Of a stretch of 29,931 nt of DNA, positions 15,492 to 24,046 are shown piece by piece (position 1 is the stretch's first letter; every line of letters starts with the position of its first letter). The position numbers and the translations under genes were made by a program. The DNA comes from Clostridiales bacterium (lineage in GTDB: Bacteria; Bacillota; Clostridia; Oscillospirales; Acutalibacteraceae): assembly GCA_019416395.1 (NCBI GenBank), contig DXXH01000027.1, positions 1 through 29,931 on the forward strand, given 5' to 3'. The notes beneath the pieces are model-generated. The model was not told the DNA's origin. It ran no database searches and saw nothing but the letters and a program-made list of their open reading frames with translations.

Positions 15492-18400
15492 AGAAGTGGA
15501 TTTGCTCAATTCAAAAACCTGCCCGGCGGCTTCTGGCGCTGGTTCTGGCGGTAACGCTGCTGTGCGGCGGGATTCCCCTGGTGGAAACCCAAACCCAGGC
15601 CCAGGCTGCCAGCTGGATGGACGCCTATCTGCAAAAAGTGGTGCAGTGGGGCGTCATGCGGGGCGACCTGGAAGGCAACCTGGAACCCGACCGGGATATC
15701 ACCCGTGCGGAATTCGTCACCATGCTCAACCGGGCCTTTGGCTATACGGAAACAGGCTCCACGCCTTTTAAAGACGTGAAGAGCAGCGACTGGTATGCCG
15801 ACGATATCGGCATCGCCTACAACATGGGGTACTTGTACGGCACCTCCAAGACCACGGCTTCCCCCAATCTGTCCATTACCCGGGAAGAAGCCATGGTGAT
15901 GCTGGGGAAAAACCTGATGTACCGTCCCGGTGTGGGCGAAGTGCTGGGCTTTACCGACAGCCGTACCTTCAGCGAGTGGAGCAAGGGCTACATTGAGATC
16001 GCGTCGGATACGGGCGTGGTCAGCGGGTATCCCGATGGCACCTTCCGTCCCCAGAACAACATCAGCCGTGGGGAAGCTGCCTGCATTATCGTGAAGGCGC
16101 TTGGCAATATTGTGAATACCCCGGGTGAAGTGACCTTGGGCGGCGTGTACGGCAACGTGCTGATTTCCGTGCCGGGAGTACAGCTGAAGGATACGGTTAT
16201 CGCCGGCGACCTGTATTTGACCGGCGGCGTAGGCTTGGGCGACGTGCTGCTGGAGAACGTCACCGTGCTGGGGCGGATCATCGTCAGCGGCGCCGGCGCC
16301 AGCAACAAGGGCGACAGCAGTGTGATCCTGCGGAACGTGCAGGCCAACGAGCTGATCGTGGACAGCCTGAAGGATCAGTTCGTGACGCTGCGGGCGGAAG
16401 GCGATACCACCATTGACTTTACCAGTGTGCGCACCGACGCTTACATAGAGGATGTGACCCCCACAGGCTATGGCCTGAAGTACATGGAGCTGGATGGGGA
16501 AGACGGAACCCAGCTGCAAGTGGCGGGCAACATCAAAGAAGTGTTGAATATGACGCCCGGTTCCCAGCTGGTCATAGCCCAGGGCCCGGCGGAGAAAGTG
16601 ACCATCGACGAGCTGGCCACCGATTCCACATTGACCATCAATAACGGCGCCAGCATTGGGGAGCTGAACCTGGACGTGGGCACCACCGTAAACGGTGAGG
16701 GCGACATCAGCCACGTGAATGTGAATGCCCCTGGCTGCTCCATTGAAATGCTGCCCGACACCATTACCGTACGGCCCGGCATCACCGCCGAAGTGGACGG
16801 GGAAACCATGGACAGCGTGGCGGCCAATGAATCCTCTGCCGATCCCAGACTGCTGGCGGGGTATCCTGTGGCCAAAAACGTGGCGCCTACGTCGGCGGAC
16901 GGTGTGTTCAGCACCAATAAGAAGGCCACCGTGTATTGGGCCCTCAGTTCTCTGGCGGACGGTTCTGTCAGCGAGGACGATTTGATCGAGCCCCCGGCTT
17001 ATTCCGGGAAAATTTTGAAGAGCGGATCCATTTCCATGGACGCTTCCAATACGGAAGAATCCGCCAAGCTGTCGGGATTGACCTCTGACGGCTCCTATTA
17101 CCTTTCCGCCATCGCGGTGGATAACCGTGGGCAGCGCAGCCCTGTGAAGGTGTCTTCGTTCACCACGCCGGACAACACGGTGCCCAAGTTCACCACCGGA
17201 TATCCCTACATGTCCAAGATCACCAATGAGGCAGGCCAGGTGGCGGTCATGTCCAGCAAGACCTGCCAGCTGTATTACGCCTTGTTCCCCAAGGGAAGCA
17301 CCGCTCCCACCGTGGCTGACTTCAAGTCAGGCTCCCTCAGCGGCAACCTGGGGTATGGTGTCCGGGACGTGACAAAGAACGTCATCGACCTGTTCTATGT
17401 GAACAACCAGAAGCTGCAGGAACTGGTAAGCTATGACCTGTACCTGTGCTTGATCGACGCGGACGGCGGTCAGAATTCCGGCGTGAAGAAGCTGACCTTT
17501 ACCACGGTGGACGGAACGCCCCCTGTGTTTGTCAGCGGCCCCACCGTGAACTCCATCAAGGAGACATCTGTGGGCCTGGCGGCGTCCCTGAACGAGCCCG
17601 GTACCATTTACTGGGCCGTGGTGAAGCAGGGTGAGGACTATCCCAAGCCCATGTCCGGCCAGAGCGACCCGCCCACCCTGGACAGTCTCGAGGCGAAATT
17701 GCAGGTGGCTTCCGGCATCAATGCTTTGAAGTCTGGCAAGGTGAGTGTGTCCAGCGCCAATAAGGAAGTCACCCTCAACATCACCGGTTTGGAGAAGCAG
17801 ACCGGCTATGACCTGTATTACGTTGCCCAGGATAAGGCTGGGAACTATTCTGTCGTCGTGCAGAAGATCACCATCCACACCTTGGATACCGTGCCGCCCA
17901 CTGCCGAGCAGGAATTTACCAAGACAGGCGATGAGGCCGGCAAGGAGCCGATGCCCGACACCGATATTCGGGTTGTGTTCAGCGAGGGCGTGCAGGATAA
18001 GGACGGTACCGTGTTCTATGACCTGTACAAGGAATCCGAGGATACCAGCCTGACGGATGCGGACCGCGAAGCGAAAAAGAACACCTTGGGCGATTTGATC
18101 AAAAAGGACGTCCAGCTGATCGACAAGAGCAAATACCCCCATACGGCAGTGGCTGATAAGACCGGCGATGGCACAAGCCAGCCCCAGTGGGTGGACTATT
18201 CCGAAGTCAAAGTGGAAATGGACGACGGCAAGACGGTTTTGGTGTTTGAAACCAACAAGGCCGTCAAGCTGACCAGCGGCAGCACGTATTACTTCAAGCT
18301 GAGCAATATCACCGATACTTCCAACAACTACAATGCCATGACCCAGACTCAGCTGCCGGACTTCACCACGGTGTTCGCCAAAGCGTACCTGTACAAAGAG

Positions 18401-20458
18401 GGAATCACCGACGGGCCTATCGGTTCGGATAACAAAGCAGTCCGGGTAGACATGAACTTCCAAGTGCACCCTGTTTCCACAGGCACCGTGCAGGATTCCA
18501 TTGTTTACGATATTTTCCTGTGGTCCAACAGCGTCATCAAATTCAGGGTGTACGCCCGGGCTACGGACGCAGACGGAAACCCTGTTGACGATCCTATGGC
18601 GACTAGCAAGCAGATAACTCAAAAGGATACAAATGGCTGGTATGATCTGGGTGAAGCAGAGCTGAACCCGGACGGGGAAAAGGTCGGCCAGAGTATCCGA
18701 ATGATTGGAGAAACATCTTCCAATCCCACCTTCCCCAAACTGAGCCAGTTGAAGGAGGGTACCACCTATGAATATGCTATCTCGCTGACACGGGTAGGAA
18801 TCGATGATGATCCTTCTGCTTGGAGCGACATGGTAACCATGGATGTCACTATGCCCGCCGGCTCTTTAAACGATGTGGGCAACTTGGCCAACTCGATTAC
18901 GGTTACGAATTGGCAGAATTCTATTGACAAAGGTTTGGCTGATGGCGGTGTGAAATCCATTGGCGATCCGGAGAATTTCTCTGTTTCCAAACAGTTCAGT
19001 GATACCAAAGTGCCGTCCTTCAATTATCCTTACCCCAATTTTGTTGCAGGTGACTCTTTAGTGACAATGCAGCTCCAGTTAAACCGGCAGGGGACAGTAT
19101 ATTATGTACTGGCGCCGATTCTGAAAAATTCTGGCGGGGATTATACACCCGTACTTTCCACTACAGACAATAACGGTCAATATCCAGACTTGAATACAGT
19201 TCCCACAAAGGGAGCGGATATTGAGGACTGTCCTACTTTGAGTAAACCCACCAATACGGAAATTTTCAGCCAAAAGTTTAATACTCCCAGGGTGAAATAT
19301 GGAAAAGCGACGGTTGGGACTGTGCAAGAGGATATTGTGGTAAATGGCCTGGAACCTGAAACCACTTACTTTGCCTACTTTGTATTAAAGGGTGAGTCAT
19401 CCAACCTTTCCAAAGTGTATCTATTCCAATTTACAACCAAAGATGTAACGACGCCTATTGTAAATTTGCGAGAAGAGAGCCCTGAGGTTATTGCAACCAC
19501 CACAACGGATTCGCTGATGTATTGGGCACTGTACGCCAACGATTCCTTAGTATCTGTTTTTAATCAAACCTTTAGGAATTTTGTAGATTCGGAAAATTTG
19601 AGCAGTTATGATAAAACGGTTACGACCCGGCTGCCAAGTATAACAGCACCTACGGTTTTGGATGTGTTGCTTACTAATATGAGCAATGAAGACAATCGTT
19701 CTATCTTTGATGTTTACGCAGGCGAGCAGATCTATAATGAGGTGTTAGCGTACATCACAGGCACTCAGAGCGAAACCGGTCATGAGCCTGCCAAACGTGG
19801 AAATGAAACAATGACTGGTGCGATTTCAGAAGACATCGACTGTGAAGGCTATATGATGCCTGAAACGCAGTATTATTTCTTAGCTGCCGCACGAAATGCG
19901 CAAGGTTCTGTCTATGGATTCAAGGCAGTTTCCAATGTGCACAAGCCGGATAATATTCCGCCTGAGTTTAATGGGATCAATAACGTTACAGACCAAAACG
20001 CAGGTTGGAAAAATGCAACGAGTTCAAGTATTTCCTATAATATTTTGATCAATTCGGGTGCGTGGGGAAATCACGAACCGAACTACTATTACTACAAGGG
20101 AAGCATCAATATCAATTTCAGCGAAAAAATTTATGTTCTGCAGACAGATGCAAGTGGCAAAAAGAACTTGATTGAGTTAACATCGGATACTTTAGATGAT
20201 CATTTAGCAATCGCAGGAAATGATGAGCTGAAAGTAACTCCAACAAAAATTGGTTCCACCATCACCTTGAAATTCTCAGGAGCCCGACATGGAGATACGA
20301 TCACCTTCTTTAGTGATGGTAGCATCTCTGACGCATCTAGTAATACGGTAAATAGTGGACAAAAACTCACGCTGACATTTAATGCTTACCGTCAGGAAGA
20401 AGCCGGTTCTCTGGTGAATCTGTATGCTCCCGGTTGGGAAGCTACCTGGACCAATTAA
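15488..20458 (+). CDS. Large secreted S-layer homology (SLH) protein with beta-helix and FN3-like region
   Basis: The product has 1656 residues. A Sec signal peptide (about 1-41; RRLLALVLAVTLLCGG core, ending AQAQA) is followed by three SLH repeats (about 42-208; e.g. DRDITRAEFVTMLNRAFGY, YPDGTFRPQNNISRGEAACI) that anchor proteins to cell-wall polymers. Next come a beta-rich stretch of short repeats (about 212-480; VLLENVTVLGRIIVSGAG, ILRNVQANELIV) like a bactofilin/parallel beta-helix, then a long FN3/Ig-like region. In that region the strand motif VYWAL/LYYAL/IYWAV/VYYVL/MYWAL recurs near 16931, 17271, 17604, 19096 and 19516. The start has AAAGGA eight bases upstream and overlaps the PilZ stop (ATGA). 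From about 18600 to the end base composition becomes clearly AT-richer. Function is structural or adhesive by inference; no enzymatic domain is visible. Confidence 0.93.
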   Translation: MKKWICSIQKPARRLLALVLAVTLLCGGIPLVETQTQAQAASWMDAYLQKVVQWGVMRGDLEGNLEPDRDITRAEFVTMLNRAFGYTETGSTPFKDVKSSDWYADDIGIAYNMGYLYGTSKTTASPNLSITREEAMVMLGKNLMYRPGVGEVLGFTDSRTFSEWSKGYIEIASDTGVVSGYPDGTFRPQNNISRGEAACIIVKALGNIVNTPGEVTLGGVYGNVLISVPGVQLKDTVIAGDLYLTGGVGLGDVLLENVTVLGRIIVSGAGASNKGDSSVILRNVQANELIVDSLKDQFVTLRAEGDTTIDFTSVRTDAYIEDVTPTGYGLKYMELDGEDGTQLQVAGNIKEVLNMTPGSQLVIAQGPAEKVTIDELATDSTLTINNGASIGELNLDVGTTVNGEGDISHVNVNAPGCSIEMLPDTITVRPGITAEVDGETMDSVAANESSADPRLLAGYPVAKNVAPTSADGVFSTNKKATVYWALSSLADGSVSEDDLIEPPAYSGKILKSGSISMDASNTEESAKLSGLTSDGSYYLSAIAVDNRGQRSPVKVSSFTTPDNTVPKFTTGYPYMSKITNEAGQVAVMSSKTCQLYYALFPKGSTAPTVADFKSGSLSGNLGYGVRDVTKNVIDLFYVNNQKLQELVSYDLYLCLIDADGGQNSGVKKLTFTTVDGTPPVFVSGPTVNSIKETSVGLAASLNEPGTIYWAVVKQGEDYPKPMSGQSDPPTLDSLEAKLQVASGINALKSGKVSVSSANKEVTLNITGLEKQTGYDLYYVAQDKAGNYSVVVQKITIHTLDTVPPTAEQEFTKTGDEAGKEPMPDTDIRVVFSEGVQDKDGTVFYDLYKESEDTSLTDADREAKKNTLGDLIKKDVQLIDKSKYPHTAVADKTGDGTSQPQWVDYSEVKVEMDDGKTVLVFETNKAVKLTSGSTYYFKLSNITDTSNNYNAMTQTQLPDFTTVFAKAYLYKEGITDGPIGSDNKAVRVDMNFQVHPVSTGTVQDSIVYDIFLWSNSVIKFRVYARATDADGNPVDDPMATSKQITQKDTNGWYDLGEAELNPDGEKVGQSIRMIGETSSNPTFPKLSQLKEGTTYEYAISLTRVGIDDDPSAWSDMVTMDVTMPAGSLNDVGNLANSITVTNWQNSIDKGLADGGVKSIGDPENFSVSKQFSDTKVPSFNYPYPNFVAGDSLVTMQLQLNRQGTVYYVLAPILKNSGGDYTPVLSTTDNNGQYPDLNTVPTKGADIEDCPTLSKPTNTEIFSQKFNTPRVKYGKATVGTVQEDIVVNGLEPETTYFAYFVLKGESSNLSKVYLFQFTTKDVTTPIVNLREESPEVIATTTTDSLMYWALYANDSLVSVFNQTFRNFVDSENLSSYDKTVTTRLPSITAPTVLDVLLTNMSNEDNRSIFDVYAGEQIYNEVLAYITGTQSETGHEPAKRGNETMTGAISEDIDCEGYMMPETQYYFLAAARNAQGSVYGFKAVSNVHKPDNIPPEFNGINNVTDQNAGWKNATSSSISYNILINSGAWGNHEPNYYYYKGSININFSEKIYVLQTDASGKKNLIELTSDTLDDHLAIAGNDELKVTPTKIGSTITLKFSGARHGDTITFFSDGSISDASSNTVNSGQKLTLTFNAYRQEEAGSLVNLYAPGWEATWTN

Positions 20459-20481
20459 CCTCACAAAAGGAGCACAGACAT

Positions 20482-23148
20482 ATGAAACACAACTGGATTA
20501 CCCGGATAGGGGCTGTGCTGCTGGCGGCAGTGGTGGCGGTCACAACGGCCGCCCCGGCCTTTGCCGAAGAGGAAGACGGCGAGGGGACGGCTACAACGAC
20601 ACCGACTGTGTCCGTTTCCCTGTCCCAATCAGCGATCACTTTGGAGCCAAAAGGGGAAGAAACCCTGAATGCCACTGTAAGTACCACGAATTTGTCGGAA
20701 GACGCGAAAATTGAGGTTTCCTGGAAATTGGACGAGGACGCTTCTACCGATGTAATTACACTGGGTGAACCTACAACCACCGGGAAAGAGTCCTCTTTGA
20801 AAGTAACCGCTCAATCCGCGGGTAAAGTGACAGTTATCGTGACGGCTACCGCCCAGGAAGCAGACGGCCAACCATATACATCGAAAGAAGTGTATTGCGA
20901 AATCACTGTAAAGGGCGTGGGGCTTACTGGCGAGAACCTGATAGACGGCAAGCTGTCCCTGATCAAGGGGGAGAGCGTAACCCTGACCGCCACGCCTTAT
21001 GGCGAAATCGGAACCGCTACCAATGCTACCTGGAGCAGCGACAGCCCCAGTATCGCCTTTGTCTCTTCCGCCGGTACGGTAACGGCTCAGAACGTGGGAG
21101 AAACCAAGATCCATGTGGAGATTGGGCATTATTCTGCCGAGTGTACCGTGACAGTTACGGAAGATAAGGACAGTATTATTGAAACCAGTATGGGGAACCA
21201 GCCTACCCTGCCCTTGAGCAACTTGCTTGAAGAACTCAAGTCTATGTGCAAAAAGAAGCTGGGTGACGACCAGACCCTTTCCTATCTGATGGGGTTGTTC
21301 GTCCTTCCGGAGCAAGGGAACCTGTATTACCGGTATACCTCTACGGAAAATACAGGCAGCGGCGTGGGTTCTACCGAGCGGTACTATCTAAATCCCTCGT
21401 CAGGCCAGCGTGGTTTTTCCCAGGTGAGCTTTGTGCCCAATCCGGAGTATACCGGAACGGTCAGTATTCAATTTGCGGGATACAGCGTTACCAATAACTT
21501 CTTTACCGGAATTATCCGGTTGGACGTGGAAGGCGTGGCCGATGTGTCCTACTCCGGGGTGGCCGGGGAGCCTGTCACCTTCCAGGCGGCGGATTTTTCT
21601 GCGGTGTATAAGAACGTGACAGGGGATTCCCTGCGCTATGTCACCTTTGAATTGCCTTCGGTGGTCCAGGGCACCTTGTATTACAACTACTTAGCCACCA
21701 ACCTGTACAACCAGGCGGTGACAGCGGGAACGTCCTATTACCGGGACCGTTCGCCCCAGATCGACCAGGTTTCCTTTGTTCCCAGACAGGGGACCTCAGG
21801 CACGGTGACAATCGCCTATCACGCTTACGGATCCTCAGGAACCGACGTGCATAACGGGCAGATTCTCATTTCGGTATCCGGTGCCGGGGAAGACGACACG
21901 GCGAACCTGGGGGACATCACCTATACCGCAGGGGAAAGCGGCGTGACCTTCCGGGGGGAAGACTTTAATACCGCCTGCAAGAACAGTACCGGTGCGAGTC
22001 TGAACTATGTGCAGTTTACCCCGCCCACCACAGGCGGAAGGCTGTATTATGACTACAAAGGAACCAATGAAAAAGTTGTGGACGGGGACACGGCTTATTA
22101 TCTCAATACGTCTCCCATGGTGTCCAAATTGACCTTTGTGCCAGACAGCGGCACCAGTACGGTGCAAATTCCCTTCTTGGGAGTGAGTACCACAGGGCAG
22201 CTGGTAAAGGGCACGGTAAAGATCCAGGCCAATATGCCGGCAAGTTCCGCCATTCGGTATTCGGGCAACGCCTTGCCCCTGACCTTTAGCCGTTCCGACT
22301 TTGAGAAGGCATGCCAGGCCATGTTGAAGACGGACTTGGCGTACCTGAAATTCACCAAGCGGCCGGACGAATCCTATGGAACGCTGTACCAGGGGTATGA
22401 AAGCTCCAGCGCCAAAGGATCCTTGGTCACAGAGGATACCCAATGCTTCCTGAAGGACAAGGACGACAAGGTGAAGAATATCACCTTCGTGGCCAAGGCG
22501 GGATTCCAGGGACGGACTACCCTGAGCTATACAGGGTATGATACCCAGGGAAAAAGTTTCACCGGCACAGTGGAAGTTTACATCGCCGATTACTACGGGG
22601 TGTCCCACTTTACCGATATGGCAAACTGGAAATGGGCCCAGCCCGCAGTGGAGTTCCTGTATACCATGAACATTGTCAGCGGCGTCAGTGCCACCAAGTT
22701 TGGCCCTGGTGAGCGAATGAAGCGGGGGGATTTCACCCTGATGCTCTGTAAGGCCTTTGGGTTTGATACTGGGAATACGGTGAGTTTTTCCGACGTGCCC
22801 CAGAACAGCTATTATGCCTGGGCAGTGGCCACAGCCAAAGATCTGGGCATTGTGGTGGGGGACGAAACGGGAAGATTCCAGCCGGAAAGCGGGCTGCTGC
22901 GGCAGGACGCCATGGTGATGCTGCAAAAGGCCATGAAAGTGGCGGGAATGGACGTTCCAACCGGATCCTATTCCAGCCTGATCGGCTTTGTGGACCGGGA
23001 AAAGGTATCCACGTATGCCAGGAACGCTGTGGGCGCCATGGTGGAGATGGGTATCGTCATGGGCGACGACCAAAAGCGGTTGAATCCCAAACAGAACCTG
23101 AACCGGGCTGAAATGGCCACGATCCTGCACCACATTTTGACCTTGTAA
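20482..23148 (+). CDS. Secreted protein with Ig-like domains, four tandem repeats and C-terminal SLH domains
   Basis: The 888-residue protein has a signal peptide (1-28, ending APAFA), two bacterial Ig-like (BIG2-type) domains (about 41-145 and 146-227; WSSDSPSIAFVSSAGTVTAQ), four tandem repeats of about 110 residues (about 245-700), and three SLH repeats at the C-terminus (about 707-888; FTDMANWKWAQPAVEFLYTM, FSDVPQNSYYAWAVATAKDL, NRAEMATILHHIL). It is wall-anchored from its C-terminal end, the reverse of its upstream neighbour. AAAGGAG lies nine bases before the ATG, and 23 bases separate it from the previous gene, so they are co-transcribed; a terminator follows. A further in-frame start upstream lacks a ribosome binding site. 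Probably a surface structural or adhesive protein. Confidence 0.94.
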   Translation: MKHNWITRIGAVLLAAVVAVTTAAPAFAEEEDGEGTATTTPTVSVSLSQSAITLEPKGEETLNATVSTTNLSEDAKIEVSWKLDEDASTDVITLGEPTTTGKESSLKVTAQSAGKVTVIVTATAQEADGQPYTSKEVYCEITVKGVGLTGENLIDGKLSLIKGESVTLTATPYGEIGTATNATWSSDSPSIAFVSSAGTVTAQNVGETKIHVEIGHYSAECTVTVTEDKDSIIETSMGNQPTLPLSNLLEELKSMCKKKLGDDQTLSYLMGLFVLPEQGNLYYRYTSTENTGSGVGSTERYYLNPSSGQRGFSQVSFVPNPEYTGTVSIQFAGYSVTNNFFTGIIRLDVEGVADVSYSGVAGEPVTFQAADFSAVYKNVTGDSLRYVTFELPSVVQGTLYYNYLATNLYNQAVTAGTSYYRDRSPQIDQVSFVPRQGTSGTVTIAYHAYGSSGTDVHNGQILISVSGAGEDDTANLGDITYTAGESGVTFRGEDFNTACKNSTGASLNYVQFTPPTTGGRLYYDYKGTNEKVVDGDTAYYLNTSPMVSKLTFVPDSGTSTVQIPFLGVSTTGQLVKGTVKIQANMPASSAIRYSGNALPLTFSRSDFEKACQAMLKTDLAYLKFTKRPDESYGTLYQGYESSSAKGSLVTEDTQCFLKDKDDKVKNITFVAKAGFQGRTTLSYTGYDTQGKSFTGTVEVYIADYYGVSHFTDMANWKWAQPAVEFLYTMNIVSGVSATKFGPGERMKRGDFTLMLCKAFGFDTGNTVSFSDVPQNSYYAWAVATAKDLGIVVGDETGRFQPESGLLRQDAMVMLQKAMKVAGMDVPTGSYSSLIGFVDREKVSTYARNAVGAMVEMGIVMGDDQKRLNPKQNLNRAEMATILHHILTL
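21214..22581 (+). repeat. Four tandem repeats of about 110 codons within the second SLH gene
   Basis: The units begin near residues 245, 355, 478 and 590. Each follows the pattern DFxxAC/Y...LxYVxFxxP...GxLYYxY...YYLxxSP...VxxLTFVPxxGxxGTVxIxYxGYxxxGxxxxGxVxI, for example GTLYYNYLATN, GRLYYDYKGTN and GTLYQGYESSS. They are diverged at residue level, so this is an old duplication, not a recent array. Units of this kind recur in surface proteins of Bacillota. Confidence 0.8.
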
Positions 23149-23166
23149 ATAGGCGCCGTCAATGAT

Positions 23167-23195
23167 TTGACAGGAAGCGCTTACGTTCTAATAAT
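23167..23195 (+). promoter_or_regulatory. Candidate sigma-A promoter between the SLH gene and its terminator
   Basis: A perfect TTGACA (23167-23172), a 17-base spacer and AATAAT (23190-23195; five of six to TATAAT) lie on the plus strand just before the terminator at 23216-23259. No coding sequence follows in this direction. It would give an RNA of about 55-60 bases. Coincidence in AT-rich intergenic DNA is possible. Confidence 0.4.
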
Positions 23196-23215
23196 ATTGA
23201 AAATTGCAAAACAAG

Positions 23216-23259
23216 AAACCCGACTCGTTGGCGGAGAATGCCAATGGGCCGGGTTTTTT
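23216..23259. terminator. Bidirectional intrinsic terminator between convergent SLH and CdtB-like genes
   Basis: AAACCCG (23216-23222) pairs with CGGGTTT (23250-23256), and inside it GTTGGC pairs with GCCAAT. T-runs follow on both strands (CGGGTTTTTTG on plus; CGGGTTTCTTGTTTT on minus). It ends the plus-strand SLH operon and the minus-strand CdtB-like gene. Confidence 0.9.
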
Positions 23260-23274
23260 GTTGTTTGCAAGAGA

Positions 23275-23907
23275 TTACCAAAGAGTAACCCGAGTAGTCA
23301 CCGGGTCGTGGTCGCTGTAGGCAACATTGGTTACAACAGGGGTGGACAAGGAGATACTGGTGCTGGCGTAAAAATAGTCATATATCTTGCCGCGTTGATG
23401 GGTAGCGCTATGGGGAGCAAAGTACCTGCACCTGACTGGGGGAAGTGGGTTGGGTTGGGAATTCATATCCCCGCCCAAAATCCAGGGAAGGCTGTTCTGA
23501 CCTAACGCGATTAAGGTTCTATTCACTTCACTGGCCGCCCGATGGGACGCGACTGCATGGATGCAGGCAAGGGTCGCCAGGTTATCAATTCGGCATATGC
23601 CAACAGGCCGGGGAGCGTTTGAAAGTTGAAGCCAGTGGAAATCGGAAGCAGGGAAGGACTCAGGAACTATAAATCCTAGAGTACATCGGTTGTTATCGGC
23701 GTCGAAGGGTTCCAGCCAATGGCATTCATAGGGCGTCGAGGCCAGATCTGTGGTATGGCTTGGCTTGCTTCCCGCTTCTTGAATGATGAACAGGTGAGGG
23801 ATCCCGGATTGTCTATAGGATTTATAGATGTCTACCAAAACCTGCTTTTTATCGGTATCCAAAAGAGCCGCCCCTTGGGTGTTCCATGTAGTAAGATAAA
23901 AATCCAT
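23275..23907 (-). CDS. CdtB-like endonuclease/exonuclease/phosphatase-fold protein, no signal peptide
   Basis: The 210-residue protein spans essentially one EEP-fold domain. Motifs run TTWNTQGAALL (7-15), FIIQEAGSKPS (40-50), CIHAVASHRAASEV (115-128), ILGGDMNSQP (143-152), YDYFYA (176-181) and YSDHDPV (197-203). These supply the metal/catalytic residues N9, E44, H117, D147, N149, D199 and H200. The QEAGS.PS motif and the order of blocks resemble the catalytic subunit of cytolethal distending toxin (CdtB), a DNase, more than Mg-dependent repair nucleases or phosphoesterases. Unlike toxin CdtB (about 270 residues with signal peptide), this begins directly at the fold, has no signal peptide, and has no CdtA/CdtC-like neighbours, so the substrate and any toxin role are uncertain. 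AGGAGAG lies eight bases before the ATG; it has its own sigma-A-like promoter. Confidence 0.82.
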   Translation of the reverse strand: MDFYLTTWNTQGAALLDTDKKQVLVDIYKSYRQSGIPHLFIIQEAGSKPSHTTDLASTPYECHWLEPFDADNNRCTLGFIVPESFPASDFHWLQLSNAPRPVGICRIDNLATLACIHAVASHRAASEVNRTLIALGQNSLPWILGGDMNSQPNPLPPVRCRYFAPHSATHQRGKIYDYFYASTSISLSTPVVTNVAYSDHDPVTTRVTLW

Positions 23908-23934
23908 GGGAATCTCTCCTGTTTCTCAAAATAA

Positions 23935-24035
23935 AAGCCTCTCCGGGCCTTGTGACAATACAGCGCCCTTTGCTCTTTTAAGTTTATCATAGCATGGGTG
24001 GTGTATTTGTCAAGCGGTCAGGCAAGGAGAGGCTT
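23935..24035. repeat. Inverted repeat flanking the CdtB-like gene promoter
   Basis: AAGCCTCTCC (23935-23944) and its exact complement GGAGAGGCTT (24026-24035) stand 81 bases apart and enclose the promoter of the CdtB-like gene. On the minus strand the promoter-distal arm is followed by TTATTTT. It could form a long-loop terminator for read-through transcripts or mark paired protein-binding sites. Confidence 0.5.
23986..24013 (-). promoter_or_regulatory. Sigma-A promoter of the CdtB-like gene
   Basis: On the minus strand a perfect TTGACA (24008-24013), a 16-base spacer and TATGAT (23986-23991; five of six) lie about 80 bases upstream of the start codon. The gene is therefore probably transcribed separately from the upstream reductase. 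Confidence 0.75.
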
Positions 24036-24046
24036 GAAAATTCCAT

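Noticed and set aside
15506..16714. Minus-strand 402-codon frame within the first SLH gene; similar frames at 17327-18622 and 21835-23133
   Set aside because: All lie opposite well-supported SLH genes in GC-rich DNA, lack ribosome binding sites and show His/Gln/Gly-rich shadow composition.
23691..23698. Minus-strand GCCGATAA inside the CdtB-like gene
   Set aside because: It is coding sequence with no TTATTTTT element eleven bases upstream, so probably chance.
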